This document shows positions 52,701-63,419 of a DNA stretch of 64,000 nt, one piece after another (positions within the stretch are counted from its first letter, which is position 1; the number at the start of each line of letters is the position of its first letter). The notes beneath the pieces were generated by a model. The model was not told the origin of the DNA, searched no databases, and worked only from the letters and a program-made list of their open reading frames with translations. Made by a program: the position numbers and the translations under genes. The stretch is from Anthonomus grandis grandis (taxonomy: Eukaryota > Arthropoda > Insecta > Coleoptera > Curculionidae): positions 10,690,518 to 10,754,517 of the forward strand of contig NC_065563.1 in NCBI RefSeq assembly GCF_022605725.1, written 5' to 3'.

Positions 52701-55180
52701 TATTCTTCCAGGCAGTTGATTGACGCTTGTCAACTGTCAACAATGTCAATACTGTCTGAAATGTCAACTGTGATAGAAAAGAAGAAATGACATTGTTGAA
52801 ATAACTGTGACAGATCGGGGTAACATTGTTGACAGCTACATAACCTTAAGGGCATCAAACGTATGGATCAGAAACAATATTCTTCAAGGCAATTAAGGCC
52901 ATTATTTACTCGAAAGAGAAGAGTAGAGGGTTCACGTTTGTTAATTGTCAACAAAGTCACTTCTGTCTAAAATGTCAACTGTGACAGATACAAGTGACGT
53001 TGTTGACATCTACATCACCTTAATAACCTCAACTGCCTGGAATAAAAACAAAATTCTTCCAGGCAGTTAAGGCCATTGTTTACTCAAAAGAGAAGAGCAT
53101 AGGAATGATGCTTGTCAACTGTCAACAATGTCACTACTATCTGAAATGTCAACTGTGATAGATAAAAAGAAATTACATTGTTAAAACAACTGTGACAGAT
53201 AGGAGTAACGTTGTTGACAGCTACATCACCCTAAGGGCATCAAATGTCTAAAATAAAGAAGAAATTCTTCCATGCAGTTAAGGCCATTGTTTACTCAAAA
53301 GAGAAGAATAGAGGGTTCACGTTTGTCAATTGTCAACGAAGTCACTTCTGTCTAAAATGTCAACTGTGACAGATAGGAGTGACGTCGTTGACAGTTGCAT
53401 CATCTTAATGACCTCAACTGCCTGGAATAAAAACAAAATTCTTCCAGGCAGTTAAGGCCATTGTTTACTCAAAAGAGAAGAGCATTGAAATGATGCTTGT
53501 CAACTGTCAACAATGTCACTACTATCTGAAATGTCAACTGTGATAGATAAAAAGAAATGACATTGTTAAAACAACTGTGACAGATAGGAGTAACGTTGTT
53601 GACAGCTACATCGCCCTAAGGGCATCACATGTCTAAAGTAAAGACCAAATTCTTCAAGGCAATTAAGGCCATTGTTTACTCAAAAGAGAAGAATAGAGGG
53701 TTCACGTTTGTCAATTATCAACAAAGTCACTTCTGTCTAAAATGTCAACTGTGACAGATAGGAGTGACGTCGTTGACAGTTGCATCACCTTAATGACCTC
53801 AACTGCCTGGAATAAAAACAAAATTCTTCCAGGCAGTTAAGGCCATTGTTTACTCAAAAGAGAAGAGCATTGAAATGATGCTTGTCAACTGTCAACAATG
53901 TCACTACTATCTGAAATGTCAACTGTGATAGATAAAAAGAAATGACATTGTTAAAACAACTGTGACAGATAGGAGTAACGTTGTTGACAGCTACATCGCC
54001 CTAAGGGCATCACATGTCTAAAGTAAAGACCAAATTCTTCAAGGCAATTAAGGCCATTGTTTACTCAAAAGAGAAGAATAGAGGGTTCACGTTTGTCAAT
54101 TATCAACAAAGTCACTTCTGTCTAAAATGTCAACTGTGACAGATAGGAGTGACGTCGTTGACAGTTGCATCACCTTAATGACCTCAACTGCCTGGAATAA
54201 AAACAAAATTCTTCCAGGCAGTTAAGGCCATTGTTTACTCAAAAGAGAAGAGCATTGAAATGATGCTTGTCAACTGTCAACAATGTCACTATTATCTGAA
54301 ATGTCAACTGTGATAGATAAAAAGAAATGACATTGTTAAAACAACTGTGACAGATAGGAGTAACGTTGTTGACAGCTACATCGCCCTAAGGGCATCACAT
54401 GTCTAAAGTAAAGACCAAATTCTTCAAGGCAATTAAGGCCATTGTTTACTCAAAAGAGAAGAATAGAGGGTTCACGTTTGTCAATTATCAACAAAGTCAC
54501 TTCTGTCTAAAATGTCAACTGTGACAGATAGGAGTGACGTCGTTGACAGTTGCATCACCTTAATGACCTCAACTGCCTGGAATAAAAACAAAATTCTTCC
54601 AGGCAGTTGAGGCCATTGTTTACTCAAAAGAGAATAGCATAGAAATGATGCTTGTCAAATGTCAACAATGTCACTACTATCTGAAATGTCAACTGTGATA
54701 GATAAAAAGAAATGACATTGTTAAAACAACTGTGACAGATAGGAGTAACGTTGTTGACAGCTACATCACCCTAAGGGCATCAAATGTCTAAAATAAAGAC
54801 TAAATTCTTCAAGGCAATTAAGGCCATTGTTTACTCAAAAGAGAAGAATAGAGAGTTCACGTTTGTCAATTGTCAACAAAGTCACTTCTGTCTAAAATGT
54901 CAACTGTGACAGATACAAGTGACGTTGTTGACAGCTACCTCACCTTAATAACCTCAACTGCCTGGAATAAAAACAAAATTCTTCCAGGCAGTTGAGGCCA
55001 TTGCTTACTCAAAAGAGAAGAGCAGAGGGTTGACACTTGTCAATGATATCATTTCTGTCTAAAATGGCTACTGTGACAGAAAGAAGTGACGTTGTTGACA
55101 GCTACGTCACCTTAATAAATTCAACTGCCTGGAATAAAAACAAAATTTTTTCAGGCAGTTGTGGCCATAGCTTACTTAAC
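52701..55180. repeat. satellite array, 385-bp higher-order unit, about six copies
   Basis: GCTTGTCAACTGTCAACAAT or its variants begin at 52725, 53110, 53495, 53880, 54265 and 54650, with a diverged one at 55035: exactly 385 bp each time. A related word CGTTTGTCAATTRTCAACRA lies 210 bp after the first of each pair (52935, 53320 and so on), so the unit is a dimer of 210-bp and 175-bp monomers. The central copies (53495, 53880, 54265) are nearly identical, while the edges are more diverged, as expected from unequal exchange. It shares CAACTGCCTGGAA and TTCCAGGCAGTT with the 190-bp array. No ORF survives. Confidence 0.93.
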
Positions 55181-55249
55181 AGTTACATATCGGACAGTGA
55201 AAAATTATTTTTTTTAAATCCTCAAGCACATTATTCACAAAATATTACT

Positions 55250-55380
55250 CATAGAGTAGCCCCGGTAAATAAGAATAATCGAGGACACGCCCCCCTGTCA
55301 GATAACGTAAGTCTAAATAAAGCTCCGCCCACAGTTTGATCCAACATGGCCGCCGTAAGAGTAACATACCGGGGATAGTG
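55250..55380. mobile_element. GGCCGCC-type MITE copy at the right edge of the satellite
   Basis: AGCCCCGGTAAATAAGAATA (55255) to GTAACATACCGGGGATAGTG (about 55378): inverted tips CCCCGGTA and TACCGGGG. It contains AACATGGCCGCCGTAAGAG. Same orientation as the copy at 51004-51115, about 4.25 kb away, with the satellite between them. Confidence 0.65.
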
Positions 55381-55413
55381 AAAAAGTATTTAAAAATAAA
55401 AACTTTTAATTAC

Positions 55414-55660
55414 CGTAAGATTTCGCGCCCATTTTCTGTAATCTTTCGATTAAACTTTGCTGAGAGGCGCGTGAGTGTATAGATGTCTGCGCACTCAACG
55501 GTTTCTTGCAACAAGAGACGTCGTCGGCATTTTCGCACGTTTTCGGCACCTCGCCTACCGAATGCCGAAAATGGTTCAGTTTCTTGTACTCCATCTTTTG
55601 GTTTAGGGCCAGGATGATCGCTTGCATCCATTTGTGTTGCTCTTCTTTCGTTTCGGCCCT
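55414..55660 (-). CDS. PH-domain adaptor-like protein, exon 3 (end of PH domain)
   Basis: Acceptor TCTCGCCAG ends at 55661 and donor GTAATT starts at 55413. It begins RAETKEEQHKWMQAIILALN, the C-terminal helix of the PH domain with the invariant tryptophan (HKWM). It continues GEVPKTCENADDVSCCKKPL, SAQTSIHSRASQQSLIERLQ and KMGAKSY, ending with the first base of a glycine codon. It joins exon 2 in phase 0 (TTTITL|RAETKE), which restores a complete PH fold. Confidence 0.9.
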
Positions 55661-55734
55661 CTGGCGAGAAAAAGAGATAAACAAACATTGAAAATTGTTG
55701 AAATTCACATTTTGTTGGCATCCTAGGGGCGCCA

Positions 55735-56127
55735 TCTGTATATTTCATTAAAAATGCGATAATTTCGTTGTAATATGAAAGTTTTGTTGGAAATGCGATA
55801 CGAAGGGAGAAAAGTTTAATTTGTTTAGCATTAAATAATTTACTATTAACACAGAAGGTCAATGAAATAACTTTGAAGATCAACTCTTTATTATAACAGA
55901 TGTTTCGAGCAATTTTGATTATCTTCAAGAAAATGTTTCCAGAGTCTTTTTGATAGATAGTAACTGTCTGGAGGGATTAACAGATTTTTTGCCAAGTTCG
56001 AAAAGTTTAAAAAAAATGAAGTTTTTAATATTTTTAATGGCTCTATCAGTAAAAATGCCCATCCAATTGATATTTGCCCCTGGTCTTTCAAAAACGAAAA
56101 AATAAGAGAAAAAGAGGATTTTCAACT
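55735..56127. other. intron sequence, no gene recognised
   Basis: AT-rich intron between exons 2 and 3. Frames on the - strand here are short and low-complexity (phenylalanine/lysine-rich); none looks like a protein family. Confidence 0.5.
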
Positions 56128-57045
56128 TACTTCTCAGTGGAACTAACCTGTGAGATCTTAAAGGTAGGGTGTAAGCCAATCATATTTTAATTGTAAAAAA
56201 ACAAAACGTAAAAATTTAATAGTGATAAGGTGTTTCCAGATGTTTTGGAGTACTAATTAATCTGGAAAGGTGTCTTACTACCATATTTAGAACAAAATCT
56301 CAGTGGCGGCATATAAAGTGTTAATTGCTAAATGATCTTTATTAAGGATATACCGATAAGGAAAGAAAAAAAATTACAAAAAAGGGAAAGAAGTATTGAT
56401 GATTCCTGTTGTTATAACTAAGCCACAAATTTAATTTTTTTAACATTTTTGAAAATGAACAACAAATTTTTCATATATTACACTCCCCTTTTTGCAATTT
56501 CTCTAACCTCTTCCCATGATTCATCTTCATATAAGATCACAGTATCATCCGCAAAAGAACACACATCACCTCTATGTTCTAGCTGCAATAACCCATTTAT
56601 ATAAATAGTGAAGAGTAGCGAGTAACACCATATCTAATAGGTTTTGTAGTACTTCTACAGTTGCTTCTACAGTTCTTCCTAATGCCATGTTTATCCAAAA
56701 GATTAATTAAGATTGAATGGTTGACTGTATCGAAGGGTTTAAAAAGAAGATTCTCTACCCTATAGGATGATAATATCTTACTTCTCAGTGGAACTAACCT
56801 GTGAGATCTTAAAGGTAGGGTGTAAGCCTATCATATTTTAATTGTAAAAAAACAAAACGTAAAAATTTAATAGTGATAAGGTGTTTCCAGATGTTTTGGA
56901 ATACCAATTAACCTGGAAAGGTGTCTTACTACCATATTTAGAACAGAATCTCAGTGGCGGCATATAAAGTGTTAATTGCTAAATGATCTTTACTAAGGAT
57001 ACACCGACAAGGAAAAAAAAATTATAAAAAGGGGAAAGAAGTACC
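56128..57045. repeat. two 260-bp direct repeats flanking a LINE scrap
   Basis: CTTACTTCTCAGTGGAACTA begins copies at about 56129 and 56781 (period about 653 bp). Both run through ATTTTAATTGTAAAAAAACA, GGTGTTTCCAGATGTTTTGG and ATCTCAGTGGCGGCATATAA to GGAAAGAAGTA, about 95% alike. Between them (about 56500-56775), on the - strand, RT text reads GDVCSFADDTVILYEDESWE (block C) and PFDTVNHSILINLLDKHGI (block A). Either a tandem duplication or a non-autonomous LTR-like unit; tips do not show TG...CA. Confidence 0.75.
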
Positions 57046-57241
57046 TCTAACCAAAAATAGCACGATGGCATAAAAATTGAAATAAATATTCGCTTATTAA
57101 AATGATTAAACACCTATTTTAGGGGTTTTCTCAAAAAAGATTTTTTAGTTGAAAAAATTTGCTAGACACCTATTTAAGTGTTTTCCCAAAAATATACAGG
57201 GCGTTGCGGAAAACGTGGCAATTATAGTAGAATATACTAAC

Positions 57242-57439
57242 CAAGGTGATCGTGGTGGTTTTGCTTTCAATTTGGAAGACTCCGTTGTTGGAAGTGCAGG
57301 GCTTCACGTGGCAGGTGGGCCCTAAGGTTATTGTACCCTTACAGGGAGAGATGGCGCTGTATTCGTCCTTGGATCGGTAATATACCAAGAGGGTGCCGTC
57401 GAGGACGAACCAGTATTTTTTGTAAGAGCTTATCATTGT
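57242..57439 (-). CDS. PH-domain adaptor-like protein, exon 2 (PH domain core)
   Basis: Acceptor AATTTTTAG ends at 57440 and donor GTTAGT starts at 57241. It reads TMISSYKKYWFVLDGTLLVY, YRSKDEYSAISPCKGTITLG, HVKPCTSNNGVFQIESKTTT and ITL. KKYWFVLDG-x-LLVYY is the second strand pair of a PH domain, and VFQIES-x-TTTITL the following strands. PH domains bind phosphoinositides or partner proteins at membranes. The basic KERK-x-x-x-SSYKKYW pattern on the first loop could bind lipid head groups (inference). Confidence 0.92.
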
Positions 57440-57495
57440 CTAAAAATTTATTGTATACTACCTGATGTATATTATATACCTACTATGTATATTAC

Positions 57496-57591
57496 CTTTC
57501 TCTCTTTCTTCTCCAGGTATCCAGACATTTTCGGTGCCACGATTTGCTGCTGGTAATCCTTATCCATCATGGTCGTGCGAAATACGTCTAT
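57496..57591 (-). CDS. PH-domain adaptor-like protein, exon 1 visible (PH start)
   Basis: 32 codons between acceptor TACACAG (ends 57592) and donor GTAATA (starts 57495): IDVFRTTMMDKDYQQQIVAP, KMSGYLEKKERK. SGYLEKK is the usual first strand of a PH domain. Either the ATG ATG pair in this exon (about 57570) is the start of a short isoform, or further 5' exons lie upstream; the exon frame is open at its 5' splice site, so I favour upstream exons, which I could not find between here and 64000. With the ten exons downstream it gives 763 residues. Confidence 0.85.
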
Positions 57592-57756
57592 CTGTGTATG
57601 TAATAAACGTTGATAAAGTGTTGATTACAGTTGCGGCTTGAAAACCGCAAAAATATTTATTTTCGGATTTACTCGTTTTATTTCAGTTATTATTCATGCA
57701 GCTTAACCGACAAAAGTTTATTCTTATAGGGTCGAAGTAACCCTAACCCACGAACT

Positions 57757-57892
57757 TAATAAATATACCTGGACCGCCAATTCAACGAAAAGTAAATGCC
57801 ACTACTAGGTGGCCGCCATTTTGCGTGATATAGGTAGTGGTCATTTACTTTTCATTGACTCAGGCAGTCCGGGTATATTTATTAAGTTCGTG
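57757..57892. mobile_element. 136-bp MITE with about 30-bp inverted tips
   Basis: CACGAACTTAATAAATATAC at 57757 pairs with GTATATTTATTAAGTTCGTG ending at 57892; the match continues inward (CTGGACCGCC against GGCAGTCCGG). Next to the tips AAAAGTAAATGCCACTACTA pairs with TAGTGGTCATTTACTTTT, so the element is nearly a full palindrome around GGTGGCCGCCATTTTGCGTG. CCCTAA is found on both flanks. A split copy of the same family lies at 20564-21475. Confidence 0.8.
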
Positions 57893-58095
57893 CCCTAACT
57901 CCGTCATCCCTCCCTTCCCTTCGTTTGTTTTCCAAAATGGCACTTATTATGCCTCCAAAATAGTGATTAAAGCGGAAAACCATAGAAAATGTTAACGATT
58001 ATAATTAAGAAACAGTCCGTTTTAACACAAAATGTTTCCCTCCGAGCACCATTTCTTATAAGAAGCTTGTAAGACAAACATTTTTAGTTCGTTTT

Positions 58096-58443
58096 TCAGT
58101 CACATGTTGAACTCAAACAAAGTTGGTGTTTACTAATTCTAGTAAAAGTATCTAGTATAAGAAATACTGGCAGTAGGGAAGCCATATTAGGCTGGGAAGA
58201 ACTAGCTCCAACTGTGGCAAGTTTTTCTTTCAGAAATTTGATTTCTATCTCCATCTGTCTCATTTTTATCGCAGGAGAGGCACAGATTTGAAGGCATCTT
58301 GAGTACATGAGCACAAGCTTTTGCAAAACAACCATAAGACTACAACAATTTTCAGCCAGATGAAATCTGCTTCTACAACTATCAGATATATCCAATTGCA
58401 CCTCATCTAGATCAAAGCTACATGTACCACACTTATGAACCAT
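58096..58443 (-). mobile_element. retroelement ORF1-like scrap with a PHD-like finger
   Basis: 115 codons open on the - strand, starting MVHKCGTCSFDLDEVQLDIS. The C-x2-C ... C-x2/3-C ... FHLAENC pattern resembles the PHD-like zinc finger at the start of ORF1 in some insect LINEs, followed by a helical stretch (RQMEIEIKFLKEKLATV) and then unrelated text. Upstream introns or remaining element parts are not visible. Could also be a short unknown gene, which I think less likely. Confidence 0.35.
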
Positions 58444-60820
58444 TGTAACCTCAACTTATAATCCGCTAATATTTTTACAAATCCTAGGATATTTCGGAAA
58501 AATTATCATCAATTAGTGTCGAACACTCATGAGTCCATCCAAAGGAACCAATATTTTTATTTATTAGGTTTGGGAACTTATCCCTTGTAAAATTTTCTAT
58601 GCAGAAAAAATTAGAAGGTATATAAAGTATAGTATTATAAAGTATATTTTTTGAAAATCATTTTCAACGAATAAAAGGTAAGAGGGGGAAACAGTCACTT
58701 TAAAGCAATTATGACAATTAAAATTTTAATAGAGTCGCGCTTCCGTACAACCGGAAGCCCATAAACGCGTTAAAATCACATAAAAACTTGTTACGAGACA
58801 ATTAGCCGAAACGGAAATACTAATTAATCTCTTACGGCTAAACAATCTTATCTAGATAAGAACCGAAAGCGTCTTAAATGGCGATTTACACGGTTATGTT
58901 AAAATGATCTATGATTAGTACGAATTGCGCGCGTAAGGTGGCCTTGTGAAAGTCTCCCCATCGTTCCCTCACTAGTGCCATTTTGAAAGTGTTCAAGGCT
59001 ATATTTACACTTATTTTGTAACAATAAAGAACAGTTTATTATTAAGCAGCGCACGATTGTAGCCTAAAACCACACACTTTAATTCTAACGTCAAGTGTTA
59101 TACTTATGACAAATTATGACAATTCATGTGCAGACGTGGTAGTACTAAATATCTGACATCTTCCATTTTTTAAATAAAACCCAAGACTGATTTAAATGGA
59201 ACTTTTGTTTCTCGACCATTAATCTTAACATACATACTAATTTACAAATTCAATCTTGAAGGTGCTTTAGCAACTCTACTATATTACTACTCTATATATG
59301 TTTTAGTATTGGTCATTACCACTCTCTAGACTGTACATTTCTCAAAGCCTATTTCTTTAATGTATTCAAAATTGTTCTCGTGATTTCCTTGCATCACATT
59401 TTCATTATCACCTAACTCTAAGAATCACTTTTTGTTTATATGTCTCTGCCCTTTCCAATTTAAGTCCTGTTTAAAAAAAATCCTATTCCTTATGTATATA
59501 GATTGATTTTCAGTTTTTAGCTTTACGTATTCTGTTTTTAAGCATCTTTAAGTCTAATAAATTCATTGACTTTTTTAATTGAGTGCCACCCCAAAAATTA
59601 ATGAATGGTTTTAAGTTCTTACAAGGCTTTTCTTTAATCCAATTTAATTTTCCTTCTGTAACACTAATTTCAGAAACTACTGGGAATATCTGAGCTTGCA
59701 ACTCATAATCAAATTTACAGGTGATCATTATGGCCTAAAATGTATGCTCTTGACTTAGAGAGCTACTTATAAGAGTTACTTATTTTATTTAATAAATGTT
59801 TTTTTTTTGTTTTTTATGATTTTAATTATTCAGATCCTCAAAATTTATAATGTTTTTATTACGGCTTTGTGCAATATCAGCCCTGTCCGTCAACTAGCAC
59901 AGCCTGGTCGACTAATAGCTAACGCTGTCCGTTCACTTGGAAAAAGCACATTTTTTAAATAAAATATTTTAAAAGTTATCCCATAAAAATTCTAATTTAG
60001 CCTTTATGTAAAGAAAACGTTAAGCTACACGATAAAAGTTAATTCGTAAGGTTTCAATAAAAAATCAATTTTTGGCGCCAATTTAAAGTTTACTTTTACG
60101 TTAACTGTCCGACCACCTTATGTGGTAATATTTTGTAAAAACGTTGTGGAGACACCCTGTATATGTGTCTTTTTCTATCCCCTTCTACTTTAACATTTAG
60201 ACCCTTGGATCATTTTAAAATGGGCGTGGCATCTTGAAACATTATTAAAACTTTGCTTTATTTTAAAATTCCAGGCAGTTAAAAAAAGTGAATTATTACT
60301 TGCAACGGTAAATCTAATGCAATCGCCGCATTACGATAACAATAGAAAAAAAAATTATATAGATATTACGAATCTTCGGTTAAACGGCCACAGCTGACCA
60401 GCCTTGTTACACTTTCTTTTCCGTTCGGCATTAGTACAATTACCACAAACGTGGAATTTTATGTTATTCTGATTTTACTTTTACTAATACCAACTAATGG
60501 GTGAATGCATTTAATGTTGGCAGCACTATCGATAGAAAAATTCATATAATCGGTCCATGGATAGTTTTCAATGACACCTGTCAAATTTTAAACTTCTACT
60601 GTGCGTTAAATTTATCTAACGCCATTAAAAAGAAAAAAAACGATCGTCCATCTAAAGAAAGTGACTTTATGATAAATCAGTAATTTCTCCATTACAAAAT
60701 GAACAACTTTAATGTGTACCACTGGGTATAGAAAATGATTAATGTGTGCGTAACCAGTTCAATTGAGATCAGCAAAAATGATAAATTTGCACTTATGCTA
60801 ACGTTAATAATAATTTTGTT
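58444..60820. other. no gene recognised
   Basis: 2.4 kb of AT-rich sequence. A 72-codon frame on the - strand (59728-59510: FDYELQAQIFPVVSEISVTE, KPFINFWGGTQLKKSMNLLD) is protein-like but unrecognised. At about 60152 GGAGACACCCTGTATATG is a mariner/Tc1-type tip. At 60269 AATTCCAGGCAGTTAAAAAA is a lone copy of the satellite core word found at 51-55 kb. Confidence 0.4.
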
Positions 60821-60839
60821 TTGCTTCGGTTGACGCTGA

Positions 60840-61175
60840 CACCATATAATTGGCAAAAAAAAAACACATAAGTAGACGGTCTACTTACACACACCTTGCG
60901 GGCCGAATATTTCACATATCACACTAAAGAGAAATTCTCTAAAAAACAAAACCTCAATAATTAATTTGCCCTCGTATTTAATATGCGACTATTCTTGAAT
61001 TAACCCTGGTAATACCCCAAAAGCAACACCCTTTTCTAAGAAATAACCCTCGGGTCACGTGATTGATTTTGTATTAATAAACAATCAGTCACGTGACGGC
61101 CAGATCTAAAATGAAGCTTCTCCCATATTTTCCAAGATGGCCGCCATGAGTGACGTACATACCGGAAAATAATTG
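60840..61175. repeat. 345-bp duplicated segment, copy 1 (empty site)
   Basis: Begins near ATAATTGGCAAAAAAAAAAC and contains CTACTTACACACACCTTGCG (empty target of the LTR element), CCCTGGTAATACCCC (61006) and the hairpin TCACGTGATTG...CAATCAGTCACGTGA. It ends with CCAAGATGGCCGCCATGAGT and GACGTACATACCGG. The second half (61004-61170) is a copy of the GGCCGCC-type MITE with tips CCCTGGTA and TACCGG. Confidence 0.8.
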
Positions 61176-61234
61176 GCGCTGACATCATAAAATTGGCAAA
61201 AAAAACACATAAGTAGACGCTCTACTTACACACA

Positions 61235-63419
61235 AGTGATGGAACATATAACCCCTTGCTTAGTTTCTAGAATATGATCTTTTGCAGAGATAGACTTAAG
61301 CATTAGTAGAGTTAAGTCACAACGCTGTAACCTTCTTAAAATAATTTTTTTAAAAAAAGCCTTTTCGTCTTTCAAATTTATAACTGGCGCAGTCGACGGA
61401 GTTCTAAGCCGAACAATATCCGACAAAAATCGCGGAATTGGTCCGTTTTTACGGTTTATCGGCAATCGCGAACCTTGTGAATTTACGAAGAGGCAGCACC
61501 CAGGAGGAAGTCAAACTTCAAGAGCGTTCAGCAACGGTCCAACTTCGACCAACCCTAGATTAGGCTTGGGAACACAAGCATCGGTTCCTATAGGCAACGT
61601 AGTCTAAAAGAATGCAGCTTTTCATCACTGGATTTTTGCTATTGTCCCTCAAAATCCCTCAAGACCTGACGTAACATTTCATGACGTATCCAAGAACTTC
61701 GGACTTTTACTAATTAAATTAGGAAACTCGCAAAACATAATTGATTACTGGACTTTCATTCAAATTTACGACATCAACCCTATTATCAGTCAATACCTTA
61801 TAATGCAAAAAACTATATACGACCTAGAAAAAACATAGAAAACTGTCCTTCATATAAAAAAGAATATTTTAATTCATACAATTTAGCTTCAACCTTAAAA
61901 GAAAAAATCAAACACTTCAAATAACTCCATTCTCTCTTAAAACTCGCGAAAAAAGAGTCCTTATAAATGGATTAGGCAGTATTGTCAAAAGTATAACCGG
62001 CAATTTAGATAATGAGGATGCTCAGCGCTATGATTCAGCAATAACTTCAATTATGCAAAACGAAAATAATATAAAACTTTTAATGCAAGAACAAATTACC
62101 ATAATAGATAATTCTAATAAACTTTTACAAAAACTCTCAAAAAATTTAACTTCCAATCAAAATATTTTGGAATCACAAATAAAAGAAATTCAAAAAGAGG
62201 TCCAAAGACTTAACAAAATCAGTTTTGAAGATAAGCATTTCTTTCTTTTGCAAACAATGCTTTCTCATGCTACCACATTCTTAAAGAAATGTATGATGTC
62301 TTAGAAGATCTTTAAATAACAATAACTTTTTCAAAATTAAATACCTTTCATCCATCGATTATTAGTCCAAAAGACTTATTTAAGGAAATTCAATTAATTT
62401 CTACGAGTTAACTCCCATTAAGGAAATTGATCTAATTTCTAACATCCGGTTAAATCCCATTTGATCCAACTTTTAAAAATATATTTCTTTTTGAAAAAGT
62501 CCTTAATATAAAAAGTTAGGCAAAGGGAAATAAAGTCATATTTATCATCGAAATGCCGATCGTAGAAAAGAACAGTTATCACCACCTTTATCCTCTACAT
62601 ACACCTTCAAAAACCTTCCACGATCTAATATTTCCGCAAACCAAATACCTAATCCTCCCAATGCCAGCAGACGAAAATCCAAATTACCACCAACAAAGCA
62701 GAAAAACTGGAAGAAGGAAAATGGATGCCAATCGTACCTCGACCTCTTGCAGCTATCCAGACTTGTGGTTTAAATAAAGACAATATCCCAATAAATGGCA
62801 CCTACATCGTAGAACTGGATTCTACTTGTGAACTTCGTATCGGAAACATTGTCATCAAAAATTTTAAGGTACCAGAAACCCATTACAAAAACATCGAACT
62901 ACCTCAAATCAACCTATCACCGCCTAGCAATGAAGCTACACCAATTCTCTTCAATAATTTGGAATTAAGCTCACTGGACCTAAATGAAGCCAAACATCTT
63001 CATAAATCCATCGAGATTCAGCATCAAAGACTTGACCGGGCCCTGTACCAACCTGTATACTACCACAGAATCAGCATTTATACTGTATTACTTTATATTC
63101 TGCTAGTAGCAATAATTAGCTACTTTATGGTGCAGAAATTCCTGATGCCAAGAATATCTAAGAGAAGCCTACATCCAGACGAATATATGACGAAATCCTC
63201 ACCTCACCACTCCTGTACCATCCGTAAGCTCGTTTCTTAGGAGGGAGGAGTTATGGAACATATAACCCCTTACTATAGTATATTTTATTGCTTAGTTTAT
63301 AGAATATGATCTTTAGCATTGTTATCACTTTTACTTTAGCTAAGAAGTAATTTATATCGTTGTAACGTTCTTAAAATAACTTTTTTAAAAAAGCCTTTTC
63401 GTCTTTCAAATCTATAGCT
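61235..63419 (+). mobile_element. errantivirus (gypsy-like) insertion with LTRs and env only
   Basis: 5' LTR 61235 to about 61385 (AGTGATGGAACATATAACCC ... TTTCAAATTTATAACT) and 3' LTR 63249 to about 63419 (AGTTATGGAACATATAACCC ... TTTCAAATCTATAGCT). The 5' copy lacks about 17 bp present in the 3' copy, and the two differ at many sites, so it is old. Right after the 5' LTR is TGGCGCAGTCGAC (61385), the serine-tRNA primer-binding site typical of insect errantiviruses. Just before the 3' LTR is TAGGAGGGAGG (63239), a polypurine tract. Between them is only a 215-bp leader and one env-like frame; gag and pol are wholly absent. CACA precedes the 5' LTR and follows the 3' LTR. Confidence 0.8.
61612..63240 (+). 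pseudogene. env-like (baculovirus F-related) gene of the errantivirus, broken
   Basis: An ATG at 61612 opens a hydrophobic leader fit for a signal peptide, but stops appear within 25 codons. A furin-like basic site (R-E-K-R, about 61945), followed by a glycine-containing hydrophobic stretch, fits the F-type cleavage and fusion-peptide region of insect errantivirus envelope proteins. 62053-62304 is a helical, asparagine/glutamine-rich heptad region. 62725-63240 has a cysteine-bearing ectodomain part, a transmembrane segment of about 22 residues (around 63080-63140) and a basic cytoplasmic tail ending in TAG at 63240. At least four frame changes or stops lie between 61670 and 62725, so no functional envelope can be made from this copy. 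Confidence 0.75.

Noticed and set aside
51400..55180. Regular repeats suggestive of a CRISPR array
   Set aside because: Units are 190 and 385 bp, fully repeated with no unique spacers, in a eukaryotic intron; this is satellite DNA.
55410..55928. 172-codon - strand frame overlapping exon 3
   Set aside because: Wrong frame: the PH-domain helix with HKWM is read in the other frame with proper splice phases; the longer frame is low-complexity.
56128..57045. Direct repeats as LTRs of a short retroelement
   Set aside because: No TG/CA tips, primer-binding site or polypurine tract next to them; kept as a repeat with the alternative noted.
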